Assembly: GCA_036897485.1 (NCBI GenBank) | Contig: JAYMTF010000093.1 | Span: 1 to 54,984 of the forward strand | Length of the DNA stretch: 54,984 nt | From: Pelargonium nanum | Taxonomy: Eukaryota; Streptophyta; Magnoliopsida; Geraniales; Geraniaceae | Reading direction: 5' to 3' | In this document: one piece after another, positions 11,601 to 22,900 of the stretch | Numbering within the stretch: position 1 is the first letter of the stretch | Layout: every line of letters begins with the position of its first letter | The notes under the pieces: model-generated | The model's database searches: none | What the model was told of the DNA's origin: nothing | Seen by the model: the letters and a program-made list of their open reading frames with translations, nothing else | Position numbers and translations under genes: made by a program

Positions 11601-14600
11601 ATGATCAGGTTGCCGTCATTGATCTAGCTGAGAAACAGATTCAGTCTCTGAGAGAGGAGCTTATGGAGTCGGAGAGAAACTATACAGATCTAAAACAGAA
11701 GCTTTTGGAGGAGGAGATTCGTTTCTCTGCTATGGAAAAAAAGCTCGAAGAAGTTGAAGCAAATGACATTTCAGATGCAAGGGAAAGAGTAGCTGAGCTG
11801 AAGGCTGGTGTATGCACACTCAGGTCGAGTGTGAGCACGTATGTGGAGCATGACAAAAGTCCTACAAGGGAAATTTTGCAAGGAGATTGCACGCCTGTTG
11901 ATGTAAGTTAATGTCTTTTTCCTTCTAGGATAGCTCATACTTTGAGGTTATATTACATTAGTTGTAGGTAATTGGTTTATTTGGGCGTTCAGTTTTATAA
12001 TATACTTTGCGCATGTATTGTTGCAGACAGATGCTAGAAGAAATCAAGATGATGATGAACTAAGAACTGAAACCACTGAGTGTTCTCTTAATGTTGGAAA
12101 GACTGTCTGTGGGCATTCAGGTGGTCAGAAAACTTTGGAACCTGGAAACACTTCCAAGCATGTGGACAGAGATCTTACCATTCGTCTTTTGAAAAAAGAA
12201 ATAGAATCGGCACTTGAAAGCTTAAAAGAAGTCCAAGAAGAGATTGCCAAATTACGAAATGAGAAAGAGGAGATTCTGTTATCTGAGAAACTAAGCCAAG
12301 AAAACATGAAATGCCTCACAACTCAGTTACTTAATCTGCAGGCATCTATGAGTAACTTTGGGAAGCAGTCTGGACTGAAGATGGAAGCTTTGGATCATAA
12401 GTTACAGGCATTCACACAAATTGTGAAAGAAACAGGCTCTGATTGGTGTCAAACAAAAGAGGTAAAGTGTAATATTATTGGAACTTGAATTTTTTAGATA
12501 CTCCTGATTTTTTTTTTTAATCTCTTACTAATGTAACCTTAAAGAAGCCATATGTTACAATATAATGCTTATCCATCTTATAGGTGATGCCAACCTTCTT
12601 TGATAAGTTTATCATGATCCATTTTCCTATTATATTTTTCTGCAGTTGATTGAGCAAGAAGTTGGTGAATCACAGATTGTTGCAACTCAGAAAACTGCAG
12701 AGGCTTCTTGTATTCTTGCTAAATTTGAGGAGGCACAAGACACCATGAAAGAAGCTGATATTATGATCAATGAACTGATGATTGCAAATGAATCAATGAA
12801 GCTTGATATTGAAAGACTGAAGAAAGTTGAAATTGCATTAATCAGTGATAAGGTTACATTATTAAACGAGGTCAAGAGCTTACAGTCCATCAATGATCAG
12901 AGTCGCCGGGAATTTGAAAACCTTGAAAAGCAGTTTGGCTCAAATTTGTTGGAAACAGAAGATCTGGTTGTGGAGCTGGAATATATCATTGCAGAGGTCC
13001 AGGCGACTTTCAAGGAAAACTTTAACTCTATATCCTGTGATTTCAATTGCATGAAGTCTTTACTTTTAGACTCAAAGAAGCTGGTTCGATCTTGGCTCGA
13101 GGATGTATGGTCTGAGATTCTTGTGAAGGACTGTGCTGTGTCAGTGCTACACCTCTGCCATATGGGAATTTTGTTGGAAACAGTGACAGGTCTGAATGCA
13201 GAAAATGGTTTACTACAACATGGTCTTTGTGAGTCAAACTCGGTCATAGCTAACCTGAGGGAGCACAATTTCAAGTCAAGGCAGGAGCTTGCGATGTGCA
13301 GACTCGTTGAGGGCAAACTACTGGCTGACATTAAGAACAGTTTTGACAGAATCTCAAGGAAAGAAAAAGAAACTGGGGAGCTTAGTGTTAAGGTAACTAG
13401 TTTTGAGAAAAAGATATCTGATTTGCAGCTCCAAGAGGAGTTGATGCTGCAGAGATCTAATTATATGGGTTCTCAGCTTGCGGTTCTAATGAAAGAATTT
13501 GACATAAGTAACTCTGATGTCGTGGTATCCCTTTTAAATCAAGAGAAGTTTCTCAAAGAGAAGGAGGAAGTTCTACGATCTGAAGCTGAGCATACAATGG
13601 TAGATTTGTGCTCGAAAGAGTTTGAGTCTCTCATCTTTGTGTCAGAATTGGAGGACATGGCACTCCGAAAGGCTGATATAGAACAAGAGCAAACCCGCTG
13701 TTGTGCAGTTCTGGAAATTTTGAAGACAGATTTAATTCTCCGCAATGTAGATGCAGAGTTGAACGGACATTTCTTAGGGGTAAAAGAAGCTGAGGTTGCC
13801 CTTCTGCAAAATGAACTTGAAGAAGTACAAAGGGGGCAGCAAGATCTGTTGTTAGAACTGAACCAGAAAAGTTCTAAGCTTATGCAGTTGGATGAAGTAA
13901 ATAAGACTCTTGAAGAAGAAAACTGCTTGCTTAAGGATGTTGCTAATTCACATGATGTGTTAAAAGATGAGCTTTGTGAAGTAATGGAAGCTAAAGTGAG
14001 TCTACTGAATCAGGTTCAAGTACTTGAAGAGGAATACAGAGAGTTACTGAAGGAGCTGGAGATGAAGGAAACAGCTTTGGAAATTTCTGCCAGTCAAATC
14101 TCAGACCTGAGTCAAACCAATCAAAAGTTTCAGGAGGAGATTTTGCTGCTGGAAACTTCATCATGCAAACTGAAAAATGAGCTGGATGGGAAAAATGCAG
14201 AGTTACACAGAATAAGCAGCTTGGAAGAAGAAAAAAGATCACTGGAATGTGAGATAATTAAGTTAAAGACGGAAAGGGTTGTGGTCCTTCAAAATTTGGA
14301 AGAAAAGAAACATGTGTTAGAATCATGCAAAAGTCGCCTAGACTCTTCTGATATGGAAAACCATAGGTTGCAAGATGAAATGATCTCCTTGGAGACTCGC
14401 ATTGGCAATTTACAGACTGGTATGGAGATGAAAAATGTCGAACTTATGGGAACAGTGGATATGATGGGAAGCAAATTATTTCAACTACTGAATGAAGATA
14501 GTTTTGCAACAGTTGAAAAAATGTTTAATGAGGTATTGGTGAAGGTAGAAATGACATCTAACTTTATTGAAGAGTTGGAGTGCTTGGAGTGTCATGCTAG

Positions 14601-17600
14601 ACAGCTGATATCTGAAAATTTGACTCTTCATGATGAGTTATTGAGGAAGGATGAAGTCTTGAAAGGACTGTTATTTGATTTGAGTCTGTTGCAGGAGTCT
14701 GCTTCTATTTCTAAGGACCAAAAAGATGAAATAGAGGAAATTGCCGCATCCATGGAGGCTTTAGAAGATGAACTTGCAGCAAAATGTGGTGAGCTTGATG
14801 AAACTGTTGCTCATATCCAAGTGCTTGAAACTCAGTTGCAGGAGAAAGCAGACATAATCTCTGCTCTTGAGCTGGATATCTCAAAAGAACGCAAGTCCCA
14901 AGAATTGCTTTCCGGTGAAAATTTAGAGTTAAGAGCTCATGCTGCAGATGCCTTATCAGCAAGAAGCTCTATGGAGGCAGAGTTAGCAGAGAGAATGAAG
15001 ATGATTGAGAGCCTGGAAATTGAACTATCAGAAATGAGCAACACTTTTAGACTCATGAATGAATCAGTTGAATCCTTAAGGAGCGACTTGAATGAGCTTA
15101 CAAGTGAGAGGGATTGCCTCCTCGTGGACATTCATAGTTTGGAAGAGAAGCTTGAAAGGGCAGAGGCTAGGGCTGAAGAAAATGAAGCGATTGCTGCAGA
15201 GACTCAACAGGTGCTTGCTAATTTGACATGCAGTACATATTGGTTGTTTCGTCTGTTTTGTGTTTTTCAACTCTATTTCTTGGTGTGTATTGGCAGATAG
15301 CTGAATTAAGAAAGACCTATGCTGAAGAGAAGGAAGCAGAGGTGAAGCTTTTAGAAAGATCTGTTGAAGAGCTAGAATGTACTGTAAACGTACTTGAGAA
15401 CAAGGTGAATTTTATTTGGTAATTAAATCAGTAGGCATAATACTCCCTTCTAAAAGTTTATGATCGTGACGTCTCATGAATTGAACTTTTATGTTAGGTT
15501 GACATTATTAAAGGAGAAGCTGAACGACAACGGTTGCAACGAGAAGACCTAGAATTGGAGCTTCTTGGACTAAAACATCAAATACAGAACGTTAATTGTG
15601 CTGATGCTGAAATGAAAAGGTGTACATCAAATACAGAACGTTAATTATGCTGTATTATTTTTTGAGGAATGTTATCTGAAATCTGAAAATTGCTTTTATG
15701 TATAATTTTTCTTTGCTGTCTATAGGCATTTAGAAGAGAGAGAGAACGACCTTCAAGAAGCAATGAAGCGTGTTAAAGTTCTTGAGAAGGATATGATTGA
15801 CAGGGAAGCAGAGGTGAGGTTCAGTCTCACGCATTTGTTATTCATGGGAGCTTAAGATAGTTTGGCTTAGTTTGAATTTATTCTTTTATTTGTGAACAGA
15901 TCACAAAACTCAAAGCACACATCTCTGAGCTAAACTTGCACGCAGAAGCACAGGCTTCTGAGTACAAGCAAAAGGTTGGTCAGTGGATAAAGATTGATCA
16001 AATTTACTTTTAATTGTATTAGTAAAAAACAGGTTGTTAAACTGATGCTTATTCGTCTCAAATTATAATATTTCCGAACAGTTCAAGGCACTAGAAGCAA
16101 TGGCTGAACAAGTCAAACCTGATTGCCCATCCACCCAGATATCAAATTCTTTATCAAATAAATCAGAAAAAAATGCCACACGGCCTAGAGGTTCTGGATC
16201 ACCTTTTAAATGCATTGGGTTGGGCTTGGTGCAACAAATGAAATCTGAGAAGGATGAGGATCTTACAGCTGCAAGGCTGCGTATACAAGAGCTTGAATCC
16301 TTGGCAGTTAGTCGACAGAAAGAGGTAGGTGTCACTGATCTCATGTGGGTTTGGAAGTTCAATAACAAAATTGGAGTTATACATACCTGACCCATCATTC
16401 AAAATTTTCTCTTTCCAGATATTCTCACTGAATGCCAGGTTAGCTGCTGCTGAGAGCATGACCCATGATGTAATTCGAGATTTGTTGGGACTCAAGCTGG
16501 ATATGAGTAATTATGCGGTAAGCTTCAAAAACTGTATCAGCTATAAGTGTAGTACTGTATTGCATCTTTTTTAATGCAGTTTCCATCTTCTCTTCTTTAA
16601 TGGATTTTCTGCGTTTTGATGGTTTTTTTAGCAGATAAGTTTGTTTTGATCTTACATTATACTATGATAGTATTAAGTTGATATTGCTGTCTCTTGTGGA
16701 CTTTCTGCATTTTGATGGTCTATGATAGTACTAATTTTTTTTTATATTGGAAAAAAATATCATATTTTAATAATAAAGAGGACTGAGTTTCCAAGGAGGT
16801 AAAGCAGCCTCAGTCAAGCAACCAGAAACTCCCATAAGAGAGTATATAGAAGGACCAAAATGCTAGGCAAAAGATTGAGTAACATAAGTACAAAACACAT
16901 TCTTGGTTGTTAAACTTAAGTTCAAGTGGTGACGGTCTTCACATTCTTTCAATGTGGGATACATTAACACTCCCCTTCACGTGCAGGCCGGATAACACAA
17001 CGGACCCTGCACGTTGACGAAAAAAAGGGAGGCAACAAAGACGTGTCACTTGGCCCGAACCAAACCAGCTTTGATACCATGTTAAACTTAACTCCAACCC
17101 ATAAGCTTAAGCCAATAGGTGGAGTGCCCAACTAGTATATCAAGTGACGACGGTATTCACAATTTTCACAATTTTCCGACGTGGGATACATTAGCATTAG
17201 TGTATGTACTTGTGTTTATTATTCCCTTATTGGATTTATAATAAATGGGGTACTTTTGCTTATAAAAAAGCAGAACACGTTCCAAATTAGACTTAGTATG
17301 CAAGATGCCATGCTTATGTTATCTCTCACATTTTCTGTTTGCAAATGTTAGTCATTGCTAGACAACCAGCAAGTTCAGAAGATAGCGGAAAATGCTCGAC
17401 TTCACAATTTAGATTCTGAGGTAAGGATATTTGATGATACTAACATTAGATTGGATGTTCTTCATTTATCTTTCCAATGTCTAGAAATTACTATATCTTG
17501 ATTTGTCTTCTTTCGTCAGGAGCAAGATGTGATTAAACTAAAGCAACAACTGAATGAACTTATCAAGGACAGAACAGGGTACGTAACCGTTGCTATTAAA

Positions 17601-18522
17601 TCATCAAATTTGAGTATTAATCAGTCCTTAAATCATTATCTATTCATCTTCAACGTTCTAAGCTTTTCAACTTCTGTCTTTTAGGTGGCTAGAGGAAAGT
17701 GATCGGAGACAGGCCGAGTTGGTAGCTGCCCAGATAACATTAGAAAAACTACGTCAGCAAGAACAATTACTCAAAACTGAAAATGATATGTTGAAGGTGA
17801 TTTTACATTTGTTTGGATTACTAGTTAACAACATTTACCTACATTTTATTCTGTCTTTCTATATTCAGCTGGTTTTCATCTTTGTAGATTGAGAGCATCA
17901 ATCACAAGAAGAGAGTGATGGAATTTGAGGAAGAGATCAAGAAGCTTTCTGGTCAGCAAAACCTCCAGCAGCGCATTCACCATCATGCTAAAATCAAGGC
18001 AAGATTTTATGAATTTAGCTTCTTTGAAATTGGCTTCACCTTGAAGCTTTAAGAAACCCTCACATATTCTGTAGTTGAATTATTGGAAACATAGTTCACC
18101 AACTGTGTTCATTTCCATGTTATAAGAATTTTAATGGTGTTCCAACAGGAAGAAAACAACACTCTCAAACTCCAGAATGATGACCTCAAAGCCCGGGTGC
18201 ATAGAGCAGAGATGAATCTTACCCGTGTCAAAGAAGAGCTTGCTCGTCACCGAGCTGCCATGGGTAGAAATCCTCGGTTTAGTTTCGGCGAAGACCAAAG
18301 CTTAAACAACAAACTTAAGGTTGGTAACTGGAGAGAGATAGAGAGAACAAAGTCTATGAGTCTTTCTGATATCAAATTTTAGGAGCTGACAAGCATAAGT
18401 TAATTTTGTTGCAGAAAAATCAATTGTCACTATCTCCACCAAGAAGCTCAAGGACTGATGAGAACTGTCCAAATCCAAGGAGAGCCTCTCATGCCCCATT
18501 TTTTTCTAGTTTGGATAGATAA
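3615..18522 (+). CDS. KIN12D: Phragmoplast-orienting kinesin, KIN-12 family (POK2/KIN-12D type)
   Basis: A kinesin heavy chain of 2878 residues joined from 35 coding exons. Residues 1-200 are a basic, Ser/Thr/Pro-rich leader. The motor runs from about 203 to 565: P-loop GQTGSGKT at 297-304 (split by intron 3), SSRSH at 423-427, DLAGSE at 455-460, and the end signature [11 protein letters not shown] at 546-556. The rest is heptad-rich coiled coil apart from a conserved patch near 2595-2615 ([13 protein letters not shown]). KIN-12 POK kinesins sit at the cortical division zone and phragmoplast, where they guide the new cell plate to the preprophase-band site. From memory Arabidopsis POK2 is about 2770 aa and POK1 about 2070, so length favours POK2. 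The start ATG at 3615 gives the expected N-terminus [12 protein letters not shown]. All phases agree. Intron 33 is GC-AG. An MSA-like site lies upstream. Confidence 0.93.
6147..6259 (+). repeat. Exon 8 end duplicated in kinesin intron 8
   Basis: The last bases of exon 8 and the donor G (6147-6168, taaatcactatctacattgg plus gg) recur at 6238-6259 inside the intron with 20 of 22 bases equal, 91 bases downstream. The intronic copy has lost the donor GT (ggaggc instead of ggggta). Confidence 0.85.
9551..9775 (-). mobile_element. tRNA-derived SINE, copy A, in kinesin intron 20
   Basis: Read on the minus strand, 9635-9712 matches 48921-48998 at 70 of 78 positions by hand count. The match continues through a shared ending gtggttaagaccaaaaaatg against aatggttaagacaaaaaaag. 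The head keeps a B-box-like gagttcgagtacc, while the A-box is worn. The A-rich tail lies at the left (about 9551-9557), so the insert is antisense to the kinesin. It accounts for part of the 1.5 kb intron 20 (8700-10210). A 17-bp repeat tccgactctctctcctt lies at its head (9735-9794). Confidence 0.75.
10211..15210 (+). other. KIN12D: Kinesin exons 21-23 (large coiled-coil exons)
   Basis: Three large exons hold more than half of the protein: 10211-11902 (564 codons), 12027-12461 (145 codons) and 12646-15210 (855 codons). All are phase 0. The translation is rich in Glu, Lys, Leu, Gln and Ser with heptad spacing and almost no Pro, as in long parallel coiled coils. There is no internal stop. Exon 21 ends at gat/gtaagt, exon 22 at gag/gtaaag, exon 23 at cag/gtgctt. 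Confidence 0.9.
15575..15652 (+). repeat. Exon 25 segment duplicated in kinesin intron 25
   Basis: Bases 15575-15603 of exon 25 (acatcaaatacagaacgtta and nine more) recur at 15624-15652 just inside intron 25 with one mismatch in 29, at a 49-base period. The copied segment does not include the donor site at 15620. Confidence 0.9.
16601..16734 (+). repeat. Interleaved short direct repeats in kinesin intron 29
   Basis: tggaYtttctgcRttttgat plus ggt occurs at 16601-16623 and 16697-16719. ctatgatagtaYtaa occurs at 16662-16676 and 16720-16734. The order (A, B, A, B) shows one roughly 96-bp segment duplicated with a deletion in the second copy. Confidence 0.8.
16908..17196 (-). mobile_element. TRIM retrotransposon in kinesin intron 29
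   Basis: A 289-bp element has two terminal repeats that both begin TG and end CA: 17080-17196 (117 bp, 5' LTR on the minus strand) and 16908-16969 (62 bp, 3' LTR with about 50 bp lost inside). Directly next to the 5' LTR, minus-strand 17079-17065 reads TGGTATCAAAGCTGG, the usual initiator-Met tRNA primer site with one change. Directly before the 3' LTR is a purine tract aaggggag. The flanks ttggt (16903-16907) and ttagt (17197-17201) form a 5-bp target duplication with one mismatch. There is no coding capacity, as in terminal-repeat retrotransposons in miniature. Confidence 0.82.
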
Positions 18523-18966
18523 ACTACAATCACTGAGTGTACAGTTTTTTGCTGACAACTAGTACTTGATCACAATGTTGTGCTTTGTATATCATTTTAT
18601 TCATTTGTTTTAAAGTTGTGTACATGTATATATACACGTGTAAGTACCAATATTTCTAATGTTATATGCCACACAGAATGGCATTTTTATAAATAATTAG
18701 AGTTTGTACTTGCAAGAATATAAGAAAATTACCAATTAGGTACTGAGCTTGTGAAGAAGCAGCCTATTATATTACACAATTAACAGAGAATAACATTATT
18801 TGTCATGACAACAAAATCATACGAAAAGGTGATTAATGTAACATAAACACATGCTTAGCAAGGATTTTTTTTTTCTACTGAGATAAATATTTTCCGAAAC
18901 TATGCATTCCTCCCTTCTTGTGCAGCATGGATGAAACCAGTGTGTTCTCAGTGGGTATTGCTATAA
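18523..18966. other. 444-bp tail-to-tail spacer between kinesin and kinase
   Basis: Both genes end here, so their 3' UTRs must share or overlap this interval. It is AT-rich, with a palindromic tatatatacacgtgtaag-like run near 18627-18644. I see no ORF, RNA gene or mobile element. Candidate poly(A) signals are degenerate in both directions. Confidence 0.6.
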
Positions 18967-21900
18967 TCACATTGCATATATGATCTCTCCACTGCTATCG
19001 ATGTCAAGGTCGGGATCGGTCTCCAGGTCTTCATCCATATCATCATCAATGTCCAGACTTCCAGTAAGATACTGATTGAGACTGTTGGTACCGGCTGCTG
19101 GTATAGTGGCCTCAGCAATTATCTGCATGATCTCGTCAATGCTCTGCATTGGTTGGTCGGGCTCTTCAAATTGGTTGTTCATGTTTTCATCCACGAGATC
19201 TGCTGGGAGATTTTTCAGAAACCACTCGTGGTTCCTAATCTCATCCATGGTTATCCTCTGTTGCAAAATGGTCATTGAAATGAGATTATGCTGTGAATGA
19301 TAGTGATGGGGTATAAAGTTAATATTGAGTCTCGACTATTAATTTAAAATTGTTCTTTACATAGCATCAGAGTCTGGTTGACCTAGAAGTCACAAGTTGC
19401 ATGGATCATATGTAACACGGGAGAGGGCGTGATAAGAGTATAAAGTCAATATTGAGTACATACATGTCGGAGAAATCACTAACCTTTGCAGGATCAGCTA
19501 CAAAAATCCTTGAGATCAGGTGGCGGCACTCAGGAGATATATGAACATAGTCAGGAATAGAGTACTGCACATTCAATATTCGCTGCAAGTGAAAGCCAAA
19601 TATCAGTAAACTGTTTTGATATTTACCCGACACATTCAGTCATGACAAAGTGCAAAAATTTACATGTATTGTCCTGCGAAAGTTCTTAGGCTCATCAGGA
19701 TCCTCAAAGGGGTATGCACCAACCAACATGACATATAAGGTCACCCCGCAGGACCACACATCAGCAATCTGCAATCATATTAAGCAGGAAAGCATAGACC
19801 AATGAATTATTAGAGGAATGCACGGACACCAAAGTGATATAATAGGAAGAGAAGTAATATTAACCCAGTATTTCTTGTCCAACGGGTCAAAATTTGTTAA
19901 AGTCACATTGATATGCTCAATAGCTCATAGATGCTTCATTTCAGAGAGAGAGAGAGAGTTGATCAACAAAGTAAATTTTACTTGAACAAAGGTATACTTT
20001 TAACTGATCAATTAAATATTACCTTGCCGTCATATTCCTTCTTAAGTAACACTTCTGGAGCAATATATGCAGGTGTTCCAACTGTTGATTTCGGTTGTGA
20101 ATGCAGCACCGAAGACTGAAAAGGCAATTTCAGTTAAAAATAGTACTACATTGACAACAGAAGATGGCACCAAAAATGATGAACACACAAGGGATTGCTA
20201 CGTGCCAATCCAATATCAGCACATAGCCAGATAAAAACTATATAGCACAATGAAAGCACTAAAATTGTACAAGAAATCAGTGTAAACATTAAAGGCGATT
20301 GGTACCTTGGAGTATCCAAAATCACAGATCTTCAAACGAGGAGCAGGGCTTCCATCCAACAAAGTATTCTCCAATTTCAAATCACGGTGGCATACTTGCT
20401 TCATAAAAGCAATACAGAAACAAGAATCAAACTCAGTCACCTAGCCATACTTTTTGGGTAAATAAAAAAACTAGAGGGAAACTTATGAATTTACCATCGC
20501 GTGACAGTAGCTCACTCCGGATATAAGTTGTTGGAAGAAGAAACGTGCCTGCAGGTGCATATTCCACAAAATAAATTACAAAGCATAGGATCAGTAGTAA
20601 GCAAAAAATAGCTAATGCATCAGACAAAAACCTCATCCTCGCTGAACCGGCCAGCATTACATATCCGCTCAAAAAGCTCTCCTCCAGAAGCATATTCCAT
20701 CACAATAGCCAAATGAGTAGGAGTTAATATGACCTGTAATTTTACTAACCGATCAGTGAATTATACGTGTCATCAAGGAGCAAGCAGATAAATTGGCTAG
20801 GATGCAACAAATGAACGTACCTCTTTGAATCTGACAATGTTCGGATGCCTCAATGACCTATGATTAATAATTTCCCTTTGTACATTTTCATCTATCTGTA
20901 ATACACAAAATTGTATTGGGATAAAAAAAAATGAAAAACAAACAAAGAAACCTAGAAAGCACAAGATTTTGTATTAAATATTGCCAAAAAAAACAGCTTA
21001 GGAACTGCCACATTATTGCAAACAATAAACTTGATAGCACAGCTGCTGTTAACTGTCTAAATTCCCATAACTCTTCCAGTCATTGGCTTTAGGAATCTAT
21101 TAATTAATTAACATTTTTTCTAGGATATCTTGTCACCGCACATTTGTTAATAGAGATTCATGCTACTTTATCCAAACCTAAGAGTGTCCACATGTTGCCA
21201 TCTCATCCAATCATAATCTGTGCAAAAAGATATATTCTCTTACAAGAATATATCTCCTCACCAGAAATTATACGAAAGCAAAATGTGAATCTTTGTATAG
21301 AGAGGAATATGCAAAAATCAAAAATCTTTTGTCAGCAAACCATGTATGATTATTTAGCTTTGCTTTGGATTTATACTTCTTCGGAAAGCAAAACAACATA
21401 AGCACATGACTAAAGATAATTTCTTTCAAGGAACTTCTCAACAATCAAACGAAGCTTAAAGTTATCAAGACTTGAATACTTTTATGATCTGAAAAGAATC
21501 CAACGATAAAGTAACATTGACATAAGTTATTCCAATGGTCATCACAAGAGAATTATAGACCACAACATGACAAAATGCAACTATTTAACAAATACCATTA
21601 TTTCCCATATTATACTTCTTATAATATTATTTTTTCAGTCTTTCCAACAAATTCTTGGTAGCCAAACAAAAAAAAGTAGTTTCAACGAGTGTCACGTTCT
21701 TATCCACAATTCAAATTGACATTCAACAATGTGAACAATTGACAAATCCATTACTAAGTCAGAGAAGCCTTTAGAAACTTTTTAGTTTGTTTCTTTCCTC
21801 GTAAAGTTTGGTAACCAACCAGAGCCCTAAGTTTCACTATGTTCACTTTGATTCCGTTCATGATCCTCAGAAACGCACAACTCAATAGACAGCTGACTTC

Positions 21901-22573
21901 ACAAGAGCACCAAATAAACCACAAATCAAATTCAAATGGAACATAACATAACACCCATAACACAGGCCAATAAATCAATCAAAATTCAAAATCCATAAAG
22001 TAGCAAATTGAGTTCAGTAAATCTTCAAACACCCATAACACCATACCATAGACTACTAACCTTCAAGTTTCAACAAGAACAGGACAAGCTGAATCAAGCT
22101 AAGAAAACACCAAAATTCTAAAACAACACACACACTGCTAAACTAGAAAACCCATTACTTGTCACTTCTCATTAGCCAAATCACTTAACAAACCATTCAA
22201 TTCCAACGAACACCCAACTCAAATTCATATAAACAAGAACCAATTACAAGCAACTGAGCTCAAAACACTAGAAACCAAATAAACCACTCAGTTTCCACAA
22301 ACACTTTTAAAAATAAAAATAAAAACAATCATATAATAACCTATACAAGAAGAAGAAGAAAAAATGTAAGAAGCCAAGTGAAAATTGGTAACTAACCTTC
22401 TCACCTCTCTCGATATACTTGACAGCAACAAGCTCGTCAGTCTGTTTGTCTCTCATCAACCTGGCCACCCCGAAATTCCCAGACCCAATATCGCGCACAA
22501 GCTCGTAACGATCGTTATCGTGCATTATCGGCAAGTCCATTCCCGGCCCCACCGTGACCGCCGTCCGATCCAT
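18967..22573 (-). CDS. OST1: SnRK2 protein kinase, OST1/SnRK2.6 type
   Basis: A Ser/Thr kinase of 362 residues, the length of Arabidopsis OST1 as remembered. Nine exons on the minus strand: 22573-22397, 20895-20821, 20733-20632, 20548-20495, 20398-20306, 20115-20023, 19768-19664, 19582-19484, 19257-18967 (stop TGA 18969-18967). Key residues: glycine loop GSGNFGVA 30-37, Lys52, catalytic HRDLKLEN with Asp142, DFG 162-164, and activation loop [12 protein letters not shown] with Ser177 matching the activating Ser175 of OST1. The C-terminus has the SnRK2 box and the acidic ABA box ending [12 protein letters not shown]. Subclass III SnRK2s are held inactive by clade A PP2Cs and are freed when ABA binds its receptors. 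They then phosphorylate ion channels such as SLAC1 and ABF transcription factors, closing stomata. SnRK2.2/2.3 are the nearest alternatives; [15 protein letters not shown] and the [12 protein letters not shown] tail favour OST1. Confidence 0.94.
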
Positions 22574-22634
22574 CCCAGAAATCAACAAAAATCTCCTCTG
22601 AACAAGAAACCCAGAAAACCCAGACCAACGCAAA

Positions 22635-22700
22635 TCACATAATCAGCAGCAGAACCAACATCTCCACCCCCTAAAAGACAATGGCGAGGAAGATGATCAT
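22635..22700 (-). other. Two hydrophobic mini-uORFs in the OST1-like leader
   Basis: On the minus strand, ATG at 22700 opens nine codons (MIIFLAIVF) ending TAG at 22673-22671. ATG at 22661 opens eight codons (MLVLLLIM) ending TGA at 22637-22635, 61 bases before the kinase ATG. They matter only if this stretch stays in the mature leader. A 5' UTR intron is possible, with donor ttgag/gtgggt near 22820 and acceptor either cttttag/ggg near 22670 or gttcag/agg near 22597. Confidence 0.35.
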
Positions 22701-22900
22701 GATCCTGAGATCGAGCTTGAAGAGGACGGTGGCGAATCGAAACGTGGCGCTGCGTGAACCACTGGATTGGAGGGGGAATAAAGAGACCCAGAATGGGTTC
22801 AAGCCCGTGACTGCTTTACCCACCTCAAAGATCGATTCAATTCCCTCCTTTACCTTCGTATCTTGCTCGATCACTTGTTAATGTGCGTCCACAGCAGAGG

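Larger units (their letters stand above)
15297..18522 (+). other. KIN12D: Kinesin exons 24-35 (C-terminal tail)
   Basis: Exon limits: 15297-15404, 15498-15619, 15726-15813, 15900-15974, 16082-16324, 16419-16517, 17352-17420, 17520-17578, 17685-17796, 17888-17998, 18149-18319, 18415-18522 with stop TAA at 18520-18522. Exon 28 holds the conserved [16 protein letters not shown] patch. Exon 33 ends atcaag/gcaaga, a GC donor. Frame and the family sequence HAKIK-EENNTLK require that splice. The last residues are Ser/Pro/Arg-rich, not coiled. Confidence 0.86.
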
